Shown one piece after another: positions 46,127 through 55,038 of a stretch of 64,000 bases of DNA; the first letter of the stretch is position 1, and every line of letters starts with the position of its first letter. The notes beneath the pieces were generated by a model. That model ran no database searches. It saw only the letters and a list, made by a program, of their open reading frames with translations, and had not been told where the DNA came from. The stretch comes from CAWAND01 sp963797485 (lineage in GTDB: Bacteria; Chloroflexota; Anaerolineae; Anaerolineales; E44-bin32), in assembly GCA_963797485.1 (NCBI GenBank), contig CAWCPF010000002.1, positions 124,001-188,000 on the forward strand, given 5' to 3'. The position numbers were made by a program, and so were the translations under genes.

Positions 46127-46884
46127 ATGAACAACTCTAAACCCAGCCTGGAGATCATCGCCCCGACCGTTGAAGAGGCGGTGGCCCGCGGCGCCGAAGA
46201 ATTGGGCCTGCCTGCTGATCAGCTTGAAGTCGAGGTCCTGGACCAGGGTAGCCGCGGGGTGCTCGGCATGGGCTCGCGCGAAGCGCGCGTGCGTCTGACA
46301 GTTCGAGGGGCTCAGCTCCCGGCTGAATTCGGACGTGCCCCTCACGGTTATGGTCCGTCCCGAATTCCCCGCCGGCGACGCAGCCCAGGCGGCCGACTTC
46401 GAAGACGATGGCCTGGAAGCCCTGGAAATCGCCCGTGATATCGTCGGCGAACTCCTGACACGGATGGGAAGTCGAGGGACACGTCGAGGCCGCCTGGGGT
46501 GAGCCCGACGCGCCGGGCAAGGTCCGGCCTCTGCTGGTCGACATCCGGGGCGACGATCTCAGCTTGCTGATCGGCCGCCGCGGCGAGACACTGTCCGCCT
46601 TGCAGTACATTGCCCGGCTGATCGTCGGCAAGGAGATGCACCGGCCGGTGGCCATCGTGATTGACGTCGAGGGCTACCGGGCCCGGCGGGAGGAGACCCT
46701 GCGCCGGCTGGCGCGCCGGATGGCCGACCAGGCACTCGAGCGCGGGCAAACCCTGACCCTGGAGCCGATGCCGGCCAATGAGCGCCGCATCATCCATCTT
46801 GAGCTCAAGGACAACCCCAGGGTGACCACGCTGAGCGTTGGCGAGGGCGCCCGACGCAAAGTCACCATCATCCCCGTTCACTAG
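46127..46884 (+). CDS. jag: Jag/KhpB RNA-binding protein; frame broken near 46335 and 46465
   Basis: About 251 aa. Jag-N domain: A-P-T-V-E-E-A-V-A-R-G-A-E-E-L-G. The linker D-V-P-L-T-V-M-V-R-P-E-F and I-V-G-E-L-L-T-R-M-G follows in a second frame, then V-E-G-H-V-E-A-A-W in a third. The KH domain has L-I-G-R-R-G-E-T-L-S-A-L-Q; R3H contains R-R-E-E-T-L-R-R-L-A and N-E-R-R-I-I-H. The net change is one missing base. The TAG stop lies within the inverted-repeat element beginning at 46881, so the natural C-terminus may have been slightly different. Jag/KhpB controls cell elongation through RNA binding. Confidence 0.88.
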
Positions 46885-46971
46885 TGCCCAGTCCGAATGG
46901 CTGAGATGAGTTCGCGATTCTCGGATCGATCCAATCCGCCAACCGGCGCAAGTTACATGACTGGGTACTAG
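46881..46971. mobile_element. MITE-like 91-bp element with 13-bp terminal inverted repeats
   Basis: Left end CTAGTGCCCAGTC (46881-46893) and right end GACTGGGTACTAG (46959-46971) are inverted repeats with one mismatch. Each outer end is CTAG, which may be a duplicated target. The interior has no ORF. Such short elements are usually mobilised by a full-length IS elsewhere; none is in the window. Confidence 0.5.
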
Positions 46972-46988
46972 GTCCGGCGAGGCCGCCT

Positions 46989-47863
46989 ATGGACCCAGCC
47001 CCGAATACGCCGACCCTGCGCCAACCCGGTCCGGGCCCGCTAGATTATCTGATTCTCGGTCATGTGACCCTGGACCATGCGCAGCCTGAGCCCCGGTTGG
47101 GAGGCACAGGCGCCTATGCCGGCCTCACCGCCCACGCCCTGGGATTGCGCGTCGGGCTGGTGACTTCTTGCCGGGCCGACCTGGACCTGTCCGAACTGTC
47201 GGGACTGGCCATCGAACGACAACCCTCCGAGCGGACGACGACCTTTGAGAACACCGGTCACGGCCGCCAGCGGCGCCAAGTCTTGACCGACCGGGCTGAC
47301 GATCTGGACTGGGAATCGATCCCGGCCGCCTGGCGTTCGGCGCCCATCGTGCATTTGGCGCCCGTAGCTGGGGAGGTCGACCCTGCCTGGGCGGCTGCCT
47401 TTCCGGGAGCCTTCGTGGGCCTGACCCCCCAGGGCTGGTGGCGGATTTGGGATTGGCCGGCCGCGTGGACCACCTGTCGGCCGATATGGCCCTCGGGCAT
47501 CTTCCCCACGCACAGGCCGCCGTGTTCAGCCTGCAAGACATCCGGCCCGACTTGGAAGGGGTGCGCCGCCTGGCCCGGGTGTGCGATGTGACCGCCGTCA
47601 CCGATGGGCCCGAGGGCGCCGAGGTTATATGGGGGCGAAACACAGAGCACGTGTCCGCCCGGCGATCTCGCCTCGTCGATGACACCGGTGCCGGGGACAT
47701 CTTCGCCGCCGCCTTCTTCATCCACCTTACGTCGGGGCACATGCCGCTCGAGGCCGCGCAGGCGGCCACCCGGTGGGCTTCGGCCTCGGTCGAGCAGCCG
47801 GGATTGGCAGGCGTCGGGGCGTCGGGGATGATCCTTTCGGCGGGCGCGTTGAGGCCGCTATGA
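46989..47863 (+). CDS. PfkB-family carbohydrate kinase; frame broken near 47445
   Basis: About 291 aa. First part L-D-Y-L-I-L-G-H-V-T-L-D, L-G-G-T-G-A-Y-A-G-L-T-A. After the break (one base missing, inside P-Q-G-W-W-R) the second frame runs to the catalytic motif D-D-T-G-A-G-D-I-F-A-A-A-F. Substrate unknown; the N-terminus is short and lacks the N-x-A-x-x-L-A-x-L-G motif of ribokinases. Its stop overlaps the parA ATG, placing it in the parAB operon. Confidence 0.8.
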
Positions 47864-48663
47864 GCCGGATCTACGCGCTGGTCAACCAGAAAGGCGGCGT
47901 GGGCAAGACGACCACGGCCATCAACCTGGGCGCCTACCTGGCTCAAGCTGGCCTGCGAGTGCTGCTGGTCGACATCGACCCGCAGAGCAATGCGACCGCC
48001 TGCCTGGGGGTGCGCCAAAGCGACGTCGCCTCCGGTTCGTACGAATGTCTGATCGGGGGCAAGACGGCCAGCGATGTGGTCCTCCACAGTTCCCAGCTCC
48101 GCATGTCGCTCCTGCCGTCGACCCCCTCCCTGGCAGGCGCCCAGGTCGAACTGGTCGATCAGCCCGGTCGCGAGTATCTGCTGCGCTCAGCTCTCGAGCC
48201 GGTTGTCAACCGCTTCGACTACATCCTCATCGACTGCCCGCCGTCCCTCGGCCTATTGACGCTGAATGGGTTGCTGGCGGCCAGCGGCGGCGTTATCATC
48301 CCCGTACAGTGCGAGTATCTGGCGCTGGAAGGGCTGTCGCAGCTGGCGCGCACCCTGCAGCGTGTGCGCCAGGGACTGTTTTCCGAGCTCGAGATTCGCG
48401 GCCTGCTGATGACCATGTACGACATCCGCACCAATCTCTCACAAGACGTCGTGGACGAAGTGCGCTCCCATTTTCCCAATCAGGTTTTCGAGACCATCAT
48501 TCCCCGCAATGTCCGCCTGGCCGAGGCGCCTTCGCATGGGCTGCCGATATCGGCCTACGACCCGAAATCGACCGGGGCGGAGGCCTATCAGGCGCTGGCG
48601 CGTGAACTGATGCGCGCCGATGGCGTCGAGTCGCGCCTGGCCGAAGCCGAAGGAGCCGCCTGA
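47860..48663 (+). CDS. parA: Chromosome-partitioning ATPase ParA (Soj)
   Basis: 267 aa from ATG 47860 (ATGA overlap with the kinase). Deviant Walker A N-Q-K-G-G-V-G-K-T-T-T, D-I-D-P-Q-S-N-A-T, Walker B Y-I-L-I-D-C-P-P-S-L-G, then P-V-Q-C-E-Y-L-A-L-E-G-L. Followed one base later by parB. ParA forms gradients on the nucleoid that move ParB-parS. Confidence 0.96.
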   Translation: MSRIYALVNQKGGVGKTTTAINLGAYLAQAGLRVLLVDIDPQSNATACLGVRQSDVASGSYECLIGGKTASDVVLHSSQLRMSLLPSTPSLAGAQVELVDQPGREYLLRSALEPVVNRFDYILIDCPPSLGLLTLNGLLAASGGVIIPVQCEYLALEGLSQLARTLQRVRQGLFSELEIRGLLMTMYDIRTNLSQDVVDEVRSHFPNQVFETIIPRNVRLAEAPSHGLPISAYDPKSTGAEAYQALARELMRADGVESRLAEAEGAA

Positions 48664-48664
48664 T

Positions 48665-49528
48665 ATGAGCCGCCGGCGGAGTTTGGGCCGCGGGCTGGAT
48701 GCGCTCATCCCGTCGACCGATGCCGGCCATGGCGAATTGGGGGAGCGCATCGTTCAGCTTCCGCTGGATGCCATCCAGCCCAACCCGCGCCAGCCTCGCC
48801 AGTTATCCGACCCCGACGAGCTTCAGGGCTTGGCGGACTCCATCGCCGAACACGGCGTCCTGCAGCCGCTGGTCGTGGCCCAACCGTCTGGCTCCGATGC
48901 CTACGTCCTGATCGCCGGGCAGCGTCGTTTGCAGGCTGCCCGCATAGCCGGCCTGAGCGAGGTGCCGGTCGTGCTCCGGCAGGCCACCGAGCAGCAGCTA
49001 CTCGAGTGGGCGCTGATCGAGAATCTGCAGCGAGAGGATCTCAACCCGATAGAAGCTGCCCGCGGCTACCAGCAGCTCGTCGACGACTTTGGCCTGTCGC
49101 ATGAGGCCATCGCCGGCCGCGTGGGCAAAAGCCGATCGGCTGTCAGCAACACCCTGCGCCTGCTCAAACTGACCGATGATGCGGCCCAGTCCATTCTCGA
49201 CGGCAAGATCAGTGAAGGCCATGCGCGCGCGCTGCTTGGCCTGGACAGCCCCAGGGCGCTGAATGCAGCGCTTCAAACCGTCCTCAAGCGGGACCTCAAC
49301 GTCCGGCAGACCGAAGAGTTGGTTCGCAAGCTGTCCGGGGAGCGCAAGGCCAAGCCAGCGGCTGCCCGGCGGAGTCCCGATGAGGTCGCCCTCGAGGAGG
49401 ACTTGCGCCGGGCGCTCGGCACGCGGGTGAACCTGCGCCGCGGCCGCCGCGGCGGGACTCTCATCCTGCACTTCTTTTCGGATGAGGAACTCGAAGCGCT
49501 TATCCAGCGTTTGAAGGGCTCAGGTTAG
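48665..49528 (+). CDS. parB: Chromosome-partitioning protein ParB
   Basis: 287 aa. N-terminal R-R-R-S-L-G-R-G-L-D-A-L-I-P contacts ParA; the CTPase box includes G-Q-R-R-L-Q-A-A and E-N-L-Q-R-E-D-L-N-P-I-E; the HTH is A-I-A-G-R-V-G-K-S-R-S-A-V-S-N. Its C-terminal R-K-L-S-G-E and dimerisation part are present. No perfect parS (TGTTTCACGTGAAACA) was found in the window. Confidence 0.96.
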   Translation: MSRRRSLGRGLDALIPSTDAGHGELGERIVQLPLDAIQPNPRQPRQLSDPDELQGLADSIAEHGVLQPLVVAQPSGSDAYVLIAGQRRLQAARIAGLSEVPVVLRQATEQQLLEWALIENLQREDLNPIEAARGYQQLVDDFGLSHEAIAGRVGKSRSAVSNTLRLLKLTDDAAQSILDGKISEGHARALLGLDSPRALNAALQTVLKRDLNVRQTEELVRKLSGERKAKPAAARRSPDEVALEEDLRRALGTRVNLRRGRRGGTLILHFFSDEELEALIQRLKGSG

Positions 49529-49536
49529 CGCAAACC

Positions 49537-49561
49537 GGCTCCGGCACAGGTCGCCGGAGCC
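49537..49561 (+). terminator. Hairpin after parB
   Basis: GGCTCCGGC-acaggtc-GCCGGAGCC without a U tract. Confidence 0.45.
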
Positions 49562-49690
49562 CCTCAGCTCTCACCCGACTGATCCCAGTCGCCGCCGCCG
49601 AGATGGGGCGGCGAGCCTGTTTATCAGCCCTTCCCCCTCCATCCGTGGCCGCCCGCAGCCCCGTTTGCCGGGCCGGCCGAGGTTCAGGGG

Positions 49691-49696
49691 TATAAT
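49691..49696 (+). promoter_or_regulatory. -10 box TATAAT of the fabG gene
   Basis: Perfect -10 hexamer with weak -35; 39 bp before ATG 49735, which has GGGAGAA upstream. Confidence 0.55.
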
Positions 49697-49734
49697 CCTT
49701 CCGCCTGACGGCCCGAACGACGGGAGAACTGAGC

Positions 49735-50481
49735 ATGGGCTTCGAGGACAAGGTCGCCATCGTCACCGGCGCCTCGCGCGGCATCGGCCGCGCCACCGCC
49801 CAGGAGCTGGGCCGGCTGGGCGCCAAGGTGGTGGTGAACTACCACCAGAACCAGGCGGCGGCGGAAGAGGTCGCCGGGCAGATCACATCGGCCGGAGGCA
49901 CTGCGGCCGTCTTTCAGGCGGATGTGGGCCAGACCGACCAGGCGGATACCTTGATTAAATTCGCCGTGGAACACTTCGACGGGCTACACATTCTGGTGAA
50001 CAATGCCGGTATCACTCGCGACGGCCTGATCATGACCATGAGTCCGGATGATTGGGACGACGTCCTGCGTACCAATTTGAAGTCCACCTTCAACTGCTCA
50101 AAGGCTGCCGTTCGGCACATGATGCGCAAGCGCTACGGCCGGATTGTCAACATCACTTCCGTCGCCGGTCAGATGGGGAACCCCGGCCAGACCAACTATT
50201 CGGCTTCCAAGGCCGGTCAGATCGGATTCACCAAGTCGCTGGCCCGTGAGGTGGCGTCACGGAATGTGACCGTCAACGCTGTTGCCGCCGGCTATATCGA
50301 GACCGAGATCTGGTCATCGGTCCCCGAGGCGGCGCGGGAGGGGATGCTGGGCATGATCCCTCTGGGCCGCAAGGGTCAGCCGGAGGAGATTGCCAAGGCC
50401 GTCGCCTTCCTGGCGTCCGATGACGCCGCTTACATCACCGGGCACGTGCTGACCGTCGATGGCGGCATGGCCATGTTTTGA
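49735..50481 (+). CDS. fabG: 3-oxoacyl-ACP reductase-type SDR
   Basis: 248 aa. T-G-A-S-R-G-I-G binds NAD(P)H; N-N-A-G-I-T-R-D follows; catalytic Ser in N-I-T-S-V-A-G and Y-S-A-S-K form the triad. G-M-type end V-D-G-G-M-A-M matches FabG. It should reduce 3-ketoacyl-ACP, but related acetoacetyl-CoA reductases look the same. No other fatty-acid synthesis genes are adjacent. Confidence 0.88.
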   Translation: MGFEDKVAIVTGASRGIGRATAQELGRLGAKVVVNYHQNQAAAEEVAGQITSAGGTAAVFQADVGQTDQADTLIKFAVEHFDGLHILVNNAGITRDGLIMTMSPDDWDDVLRTNLKSTFNCSKAAVRHMMRKRYGRIVNITSVAGQMGNPGQTNYSASKAGQIGFTKSLAREVASRNVTVNAVAAGYIETEIWSSVPEAAREGMLGMIPLGRKGQPEEIAKAVAFLASDDAAYITGHVLTVDGGMAMF

Positions 50482-50518
50482 GCCCGGCCTTGAGGCGCAC
50501 ACGAGATTGAGCAGCGGC

Positions 50519-50893
50519 ATGGACGAGCTATCCCAAAAAGAGGCGCGCGTGGGTTCGACGACCATCGCCCTCAACGTGCTGGTGACCATCGCGCAGCTGA
50601 CGGCTCTGGCCGTGCCGGGCGTCGCCCGTTTGTCGCCCTCGCCGGCAGGCCTCAACCGCCTGATCCGCCGCGGCGCCGGCGACGGCGTGATGGTGGCCGT
50701 CAATGACGGGTGTGTCTCGGTCGAACTGCACCTCATCCTTGATCGCGATGTCAACATACGCAGCGTGAGCCGCAGGGTTCAGGGGGAAGTCGCCCGGGCA
50801 ATCCACGAGATGGTGGGCATGGAAGTCGGCCGCATCGATGTGCACATCGAGGACATCGACTATGGGATGTCCGACCCCGAACCCGGCGCTTGA
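50519..50893 (+). CDS. Asp23/Gls24 family envelope stress protein
   Basis: 124 aa from ATG 50519. I-A-L-N-V-L-V-T-I-A-Q-L-T-A-L-A-V-P-G-V-A-R-L, V-E-L-H-L-I-L-D-R-D-V-N-I and V-D-V-H-type I-D-V-H-I-E-D-I match the family. It commonly lies beside nusB, as here. Asp23 proteins attach to the membrane side of the envelope under alkaline stress in Staphylococcus. Confidence 0.85.
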   Translation: MDELSQKEARVGSTTIALNVLVTIAQLTALAVPGVARLSPSPAGLNRLIRRGAGDGVMVAVNDGCVSVELHLILDRDVNIRSVSRRVQGEVARAIHEMVGMEVGRIDVHIEDIDYGMSDPEPGA

Positions 50894-50938
50894 GGGCAAG
50901 GACCCGGGATCCCTTCCCGCCCCGAATGGCCAGATGCC

Positions 50939-51379
50939 ATGAAGCGTGAACGACGCCGGATCCGCCAACTGGCGCTCCAGGCCCTTTACGAAATCGATTG
51001 CGTCGGACATGCCCCTCAGGACGTGGTGGCGCGCAAGATTTCCGACAACTCCGGGCTGAGCGACGAGGGTGTGACCTTTCTGCGGGCCATGATCCTCGGA
51101 ACTCTGGCGACAACCGAGATCCTCGATCGCTTCATCGCCGAATCGGCTCCAGAATGGCCGGTCGATCAGCTTGCCATTGTGGATCGCACCATCCTCCGGC
51201 TGGCATTGTGGGAATTCGCCGTGTCGGCCGAGACCCCGCTCAAGGTAGCCATCAACGAAGCCGTGGAGATCGCCAAGCGGTTCGGATCCGAGAGCAGCCC
51301 GCGCTTCGTCAACGGAGTGCTGGGCACCCTGGCCGACCGGGAAGGCGACATCCGCCGCCAGCTCCTCCCGGCAAGCTAG
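50939..51379 (+). CDS. nusB: Transcription antitermination factor NusB
   Basis: 146 aa, helical. R-R-I-R-Q-L-A-L-Q-A-L-Y-E at the start, I-V-D-R-T-I-L-R-L-A-L-W-E and I-N-E-A-V-E-I-A-K-R-F-G-S-E-S-S-P-R-F-V-N-G-V-L-G as in all NusB. Binds boxA RNA with NusE in rRNA transcription. Confidence 0.95.
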   Translation: MKRERRRIRQLALQALYEIDCVGHAPQDVVARKISDNSGLSDEGVTFLRAMILGTLATTEILDRFIAESAPEWPVDQLAIVDRTILRLALWEFAVSAETPLKVAINEAVEIAKRFGSESSPRFVNGVLGTLADREGDIRRQLLPAS

Positions 51380-51391
51380 ATACGGCCAACG

Positions 51392-51826
51392 ATGGAAATC
51401 CTGGGTGTCGGTCCCCTCGAACTGCTGTTCATTGTCATCATCGCCCTGATCGTGCTCGGCCCGCGCGACCTGGCAAAGTCGGCGCGCAGCGCCGGGCGCT
51501 ACCTCAATCGGCTCTACCGTTCCGATGCCTGGCGCTCGATCACACGGGCGTCCCGCGATCTGCGTGATCTCCCCAACCGCCTGGCGCGAGAAGCCGCCCT
51601 GGAGGATCTGGACCAGTCCCTCAAAGCGGCCGGAGAGCCGCTGACACCCTGGCGGCCGTCGCCCAAAGGCGAGCCCAGCCGCCCACGCGACGACCAGGCG
51701 CTGGGCCCGACCCCCGGCGGGCGTCCGCGAGTTTCGGATCCCGACGAGCCCGCCCAGGCGGAAGGCTCAGAGGCCGGCCCCCACCCCGCCCCGGACCGCG
51801 GCCAGGCGGATGGAGAAGCCGGGTGA
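51392..51826 (+). CDS. Twin-arginine translocase TatA/TatB-type protein
   Basis: 144 aa. G-V-G-P-L-E-L-L-F-I-V-I-I-A-L-I-V-L-G-P is the single helix with the hinge, then an amphipathic helix and a disordered Pro/Gly-rich tail. The helix sequence and Glu at position 10 favour TatB-like. It overlaps tatC by four bases. Confidence 0.88.
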   Translation: MEILGVGPLELLFIVIIALIVLGPRDLAKSARSAGRYLNRLYRSDAWRSITRASRDLRDLPNRLAREAALEDLDQSLKAAGEPLTPWRPSPKGEPSRPRDDQALGPTPGGRPRVSDPDEPAQAEGSEAGPHPAPDRGQADGEAG

Positions 51827-52704
51827 TCCGGCGCATCGTCCGCGGGGTGTGGACGGCGCTGGGCCTGCCTTTTCGCGCCCTGACCTGGCCTTGGCGCGCC
51901 TTTCGGGCCTGGCTGTGGAAGGAGCCGGAAGAGACCTCGACCGGGGACGTGCTGGCGCGCAGCTTCAACCAGCCTTCGCTGCTGCTCGAACACCTGGATG
52001 CCCTGCGCCGCCACCTGCTGCGCGCCGTCGTCTTCCTGCTCATCACCACCGGGCTGAGCTTCGTCTTCATCCAGCCCATCCTGGGCTGGTTGGCCGAGCC
52101 GATCGGCGGAGTGGGAGCGTTGCAGTCGATTGAAGTGACCGAATCGATTGGTGCCGTGATGCGCGTGTCGCTGCTGGCCGGCGTCACTTTGGCGCTGCCC
52201 TACATCTCGTTCGAGCTGTTCATGTTCGTGAACCCGGGCCTGAAGCCGCGCGAACGGATCATGGTCGTGTTCCTATTGCCGGCGGCGAGCCTGTTTTTCA
52301 TCGCCGGCCTGGCGTTTGCGTTCAAGGTCATGCTCCCCGCGGCTGTGCCCTTTCTGGTCAACTTCATGGGCATCCACAGCCAGATTCGGCCGCTCAGCTA
52401 CATTCGATTTGTCACCGGCGTGATGTTCTGGGTGGGGGCGTCGTTTGAGTTTCCCCTGGTCATCTATGCCCTGGCAGCCCTGGGGTTTGTACGGGCGCGC
52501 ATGTTGTGGGACGGATGGCGCGTCGCCGTGGTGGCTATCGCCGTGCTGGCCGCCGTCATCACCCCGACCGTCGATCCGGTCAACATGGCCCTGGTGATGG
52601 CCCCCATGATTGTGCTTTACTTCCTCAGCATCGGTCTCGCCGCCCTGGCTCAACGCGGCCGGGCGCGCCAGGCGCGCCGAGCGAGCCAGACCAGCCAGGC
52701 GTGA
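51823..52704 (+). CDS. tatC: Sec-independent protein translocase TatC
   Basis: 293 aa, six helices, with a 50-residue N-terminal extension rich in Trp and Arg before L-L-E-H-L-D-A-L-R-R-H-L. F-V-N-P-G-L-K-P-R-E-R follows helix 2, and P-L-V-I-Y-A-L is conserved. GTG start by overlap. TatC recognises twin-arginine signal peptides of folded proteins. Confidence 0.93.
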   Translation: MIRRIVRGVWTALGLPFRALTWPWRAFRAWLWKEPEETSTGDVLARSFNQPSLLLEHLDALRRHLLRAVVFLLITTGLSFVFIQPILGWLAEPIGGVGALQSIEVTESIGAVMRVSLLAGVTLALPYISFELFMFVNPGLKPRERIMVVFLLPAASLFFIAGLAFAFKVMLPAAVPFLVNFMGIHSQIRPLSYIRFVTGVMFWVGASFEFPLVIYALAALGFVRARMLWDGWRVAVVAIAVLAAVITPTVDPVNMALVMAPMIVLYFLSIGLAALAQRGRARQARRASQTSQA

Positions 52705-52738
52705 TCCGAAGTACGGACGCCGAGCCAACCCCGCTAGG

Positions 52739-52744
52739 TATAAT
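52739..52744 (+). promoter_or_regulatory. -10 box TATAAT of terC
   Basis: Perfect -10 with weak -35; leader about 30 nt with GGAG. Confidence 0.5.
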
Positions 52745-52779
52745 CCCCCAGCCGCCCGCATCGCCCCTGGAGACAGACT

Positions 52780-53526
52780 ATGACGACCCTCACGCAACCC
52801 GAGGTTTGGATCGCCCTTCTGACCCTGGCCGCGCTCGAGATTGTCCTGGGGATCGACAACATCGTGTTCATCTCGATCCTGTCCGGCAAGCTGCCGCCGC
52901 ACCAGCGCGAGCGGGGCCGGCTGGTCGGCCTCGGGGCGGCCATGATCACCCGCATCCTGCTGCTCGTGTCATTGGCGTGGGTGATCGGCCTGACCCGCCC
53001 GCTGTTCTCGCTCTTCGGGCTGGGATTCTCCGGCCGGGATTTGATCCTGATCGGCGGCGGGTTGTTCCTGCTCGGCAAGAGCACGCGCGAAATCCACGAC
53101 CGGCTCGAGGGAGAAGAAGGCGATCGGCGCAACCTGGCTGCGCCTTCGTTTGCCTCGGTGATCCTGCAAATCGCCCTGCTCGACATCGTCTTTTCACTGG
53201 ATTCGGTCATCACCGCCGTCGGTATGGCCCGCGATTTGTGGGTGATGATCACCGCCATCGTGCTGGCGGTCGTGATCATGATGTTCGCCTCCGGCCCGAT
53301 CAGCCGGTTCGTCGAGCACCACCCGACCGTGAAAATGCTGGCCCTGAGCTTTCTGCTTCTGATCGGCATGTCACTCATCGCCGAGGGCATGGGCCTCCAC
53401 ATCCCCAAGGGTTACATCTACTTCGCCATGGGGTTCTCGGTCTTCGTCGAAGCGCTCAATCTTCGGCTACGCCCACCCCACAAGGCCCCGCTGCGGCTCA
53501 GAGGTCCGCACTCGCCGGAAGCGTGA
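52780..53526 (+). CDS. TerC-family membrane protein
   Basis: 248 aa, seven helices. L-E-I-V-L-G-I-D-N-I-V-F-I-S-I-L and I-V-F-S-L-D-S-V-I-T-A-V-G carry the paired acidic residues of the family. TerC/Alx relatives export manganese, and recent work on bacterial homologues links them to metalation of secreted proteins. Lies downstream of tatC but has a promoter of its own. Confidence 0.93.
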   Translation: MTTLTQPEVWIALLTLAALEIVLGIDNIVFISILSGKLPPHQRERGRLVGLGAAMITRILLLVSLAWVIGLTRPLFSLFGLGFSGRDLILIGGGLFLLGKSTREIHDRLEGEEGDRRNLAAPSFASVILQIALLDIVFSLDSVITAVGMARDLWVMITAIVLAVVIMMFASGPISRFVEHHPTVKMLALSFLLLIGMSLIAEGMGLHIPKGYIYFAMGFSVFVEALNLRLRPPHKAPLRLRGPHSPEA

Positions 53527-53566
53527 TTTCGCCCCTCCAGCCCTCAGCGCCCGGCCGTCCGCACTT

Positions 53567-53582
53567 TGTGATTTTCTTCACA
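53567..53582. promoter_or_regulatory. CRP/FNR-type operator (site 5) with -10 box
   Basis: TGTGA-ttttct-TCACA. A TAGAAT box at 53622-53627 predicts a start near 53634, putting the site centre 59-61 bp upstream, the class I position found at site 2. Confidence 0.7.
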
Positions 53583-53670
53583 AGGTGTCAGGCGGGTTCT
53601 GGTGCCGTCTGCGCGCCGGAGTAGAATGCGTGAGTAGCTTCCCCCACCCGCTCCTGACCAGGAGGTGTCC

Positions 53671-55035
53671 ATGCGTCCGGTCTACGCCCTTGCTGGGGGC
53701 GTCTCCAAATTCGCCAAAGCCCGTCCGGACAAGACCTTTCAGGCGGTGATCAAGGAAGCCTACGACGACGCCATCAACGACCTGGGACTCGATTTCGCCG
53801 CCTTCACTGCGGCCGTGGATGGCTCGGTGGCGTCGTATTTTTCGGACCACTTCTCCCGGCAGCTGATGGCCGGCATCATGGCTCAGGACTACCTGGGCCT
53901 GTGTCCCAAGCCCAGCCACCGCGTCGAAGGCGGAGGCGCCACCGGGGGGCTGTGTTTCCAGGAGGCCTGGAAATCGGTCGCCTCCGGACACATGGATGTG
54001 TGCGTCGCCTACGGTTTCGAGACCATGAGCCACGTCGAGACCTGGAAGGGCAACGAGTTCATCGCTCTGGCCTCGGACGTCTCCTGGGATTACCCCGTCG
54101 GAGGCTTCTACTCCGGCTACTACGCCATGATGGTCACCCGGCACATGAAGGAGTTCGGCACGACCGTCGAGCAAATGGCCCACGTATCGGTCAAGAACCA
54201 CATCAACGCCTTCCATAACCCGTATGCCCAGAAGCGCCACCGCTACAGCCTCGACGACGTCCGCCAGGCGCCGATGGTGGCCTGGCCGCTCACGCGCCTG
54301 GACATCTGCGTCATGTCGGACGGCGCCGCCGCCGTAGTTCTGGCGTCGGAAGACGGAGTGCGGCGCCTGGAGGCCGCCGGGGCCCGGATCACGCACCCCC
54401 TGGTGCGGGTGGCAGGCATCGGGCGCGGTACGGATGCCATGCGCATGTCCGACCGCCCGCACTTGGATTACGACACTTTCATGCGCGACTACGCCACCGA
54501 GAAGGAGCGCGCCTCGGACGAGACGGCTGCCTATTACCGCCAACTGTGGGACAAGGGCACCCGCTACCCCGGTGTGCATTCGTTCCGAGGCGGGCGGGTG
54601 GCCGGGAACATGGCCTACAAGCATGCCGGCATCGCCGACCCCCTCGAGGAGCTCGATTTTGTCGAGCTGCATGACGCCTACACCTCGAGCGAGGTCCAGA
54701 CCTACGAGGATTTGGGCCTGTGCCGCTACGGAGAGGGAGGACCCTTTGCCGCCTCAGGCAAGGCTTTCGTGCCAGGACTGGATTACGGTTTGAACCTTCC
54801 CGAAGAGCCAGTCTGCCCGGTCAATCCCTCGGGGGGCCTGATCGCCTGCGGCCACCCAGTTGGGGCCACCGGGTTGATGCAGGCCGTGTTTGCCGCCTGG
54901 CAGCTTCAGGGAAGCATCGAGCAGCACTTCGGCGATCCGGCGCTCCAAATCCAGGATGCCCGGCGCGGAGCCATTCACTCGCATGCCGGCACCGGCACCT
55001 ACATCTCGGTGACCATCCTCGAGCGGGAGGACTGA
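53671..55035 (+). CDS. Thiolase-fold acetyl-CoA acetyltransferase-like protein
   Basis: 454 aa. Start ATG 53671 has AGGAGGTG. G-F-E-T-M-S-H, S-D-G-A-A-A-V-V-L-A, V-E-L-H-D-A-Y-T and G-G-L-I-A-C-G-H-P-V-G-A-T-G belong to the SCP2-thiolase-like subgroup. The nucleophile motif reads V-E-G-G-G-A-T-G-G, without Cys. It is followed four bases later by a DUF35 protein. Subfamily role is unknown; lipid or ketone metabolism is likely. Confidence 0.88.
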   Translation: MRPVYALAGGVSKFAKARPDKTFQAVIKEAYDDAINDLGLDFAAFTAAVDGSVASYFSDHFSRQLMAGIMAQDYLGLCPKPSHRVEGGGATGGLCFQEAWKSVASGHMDVCVAYGFETMSHVETWKGNEFIALASDVSWDYPVGGFYSGYYAMMVTRHMKEFGTTVEQMAHVSVKNHINAFHNPYAQKRHRYSLDDVRQAPMVAWPLTRLDICVMSDGAAAVVLASEDGVRRLEAAGARITHPLVRVAGIGRGTDAMRMSDRPHLDYDTFMRDYATEKERASDETAAYYRQLWDKGTRYPGVHSFRGGRVAGNMAYKHAGIADPLEELDFVELHDAYTSSEVQTYEDLGLCRYGEGGPFAASGKAFVPGLDYGLNLPEEPVCPVNPSGGLIACGHPVGATGLMQAVFAAWQLQGSIEQHFGDPALQIQDARRGAIHSHAGTGTYISVTILERED

Positions 55036-55038
55036 AGC

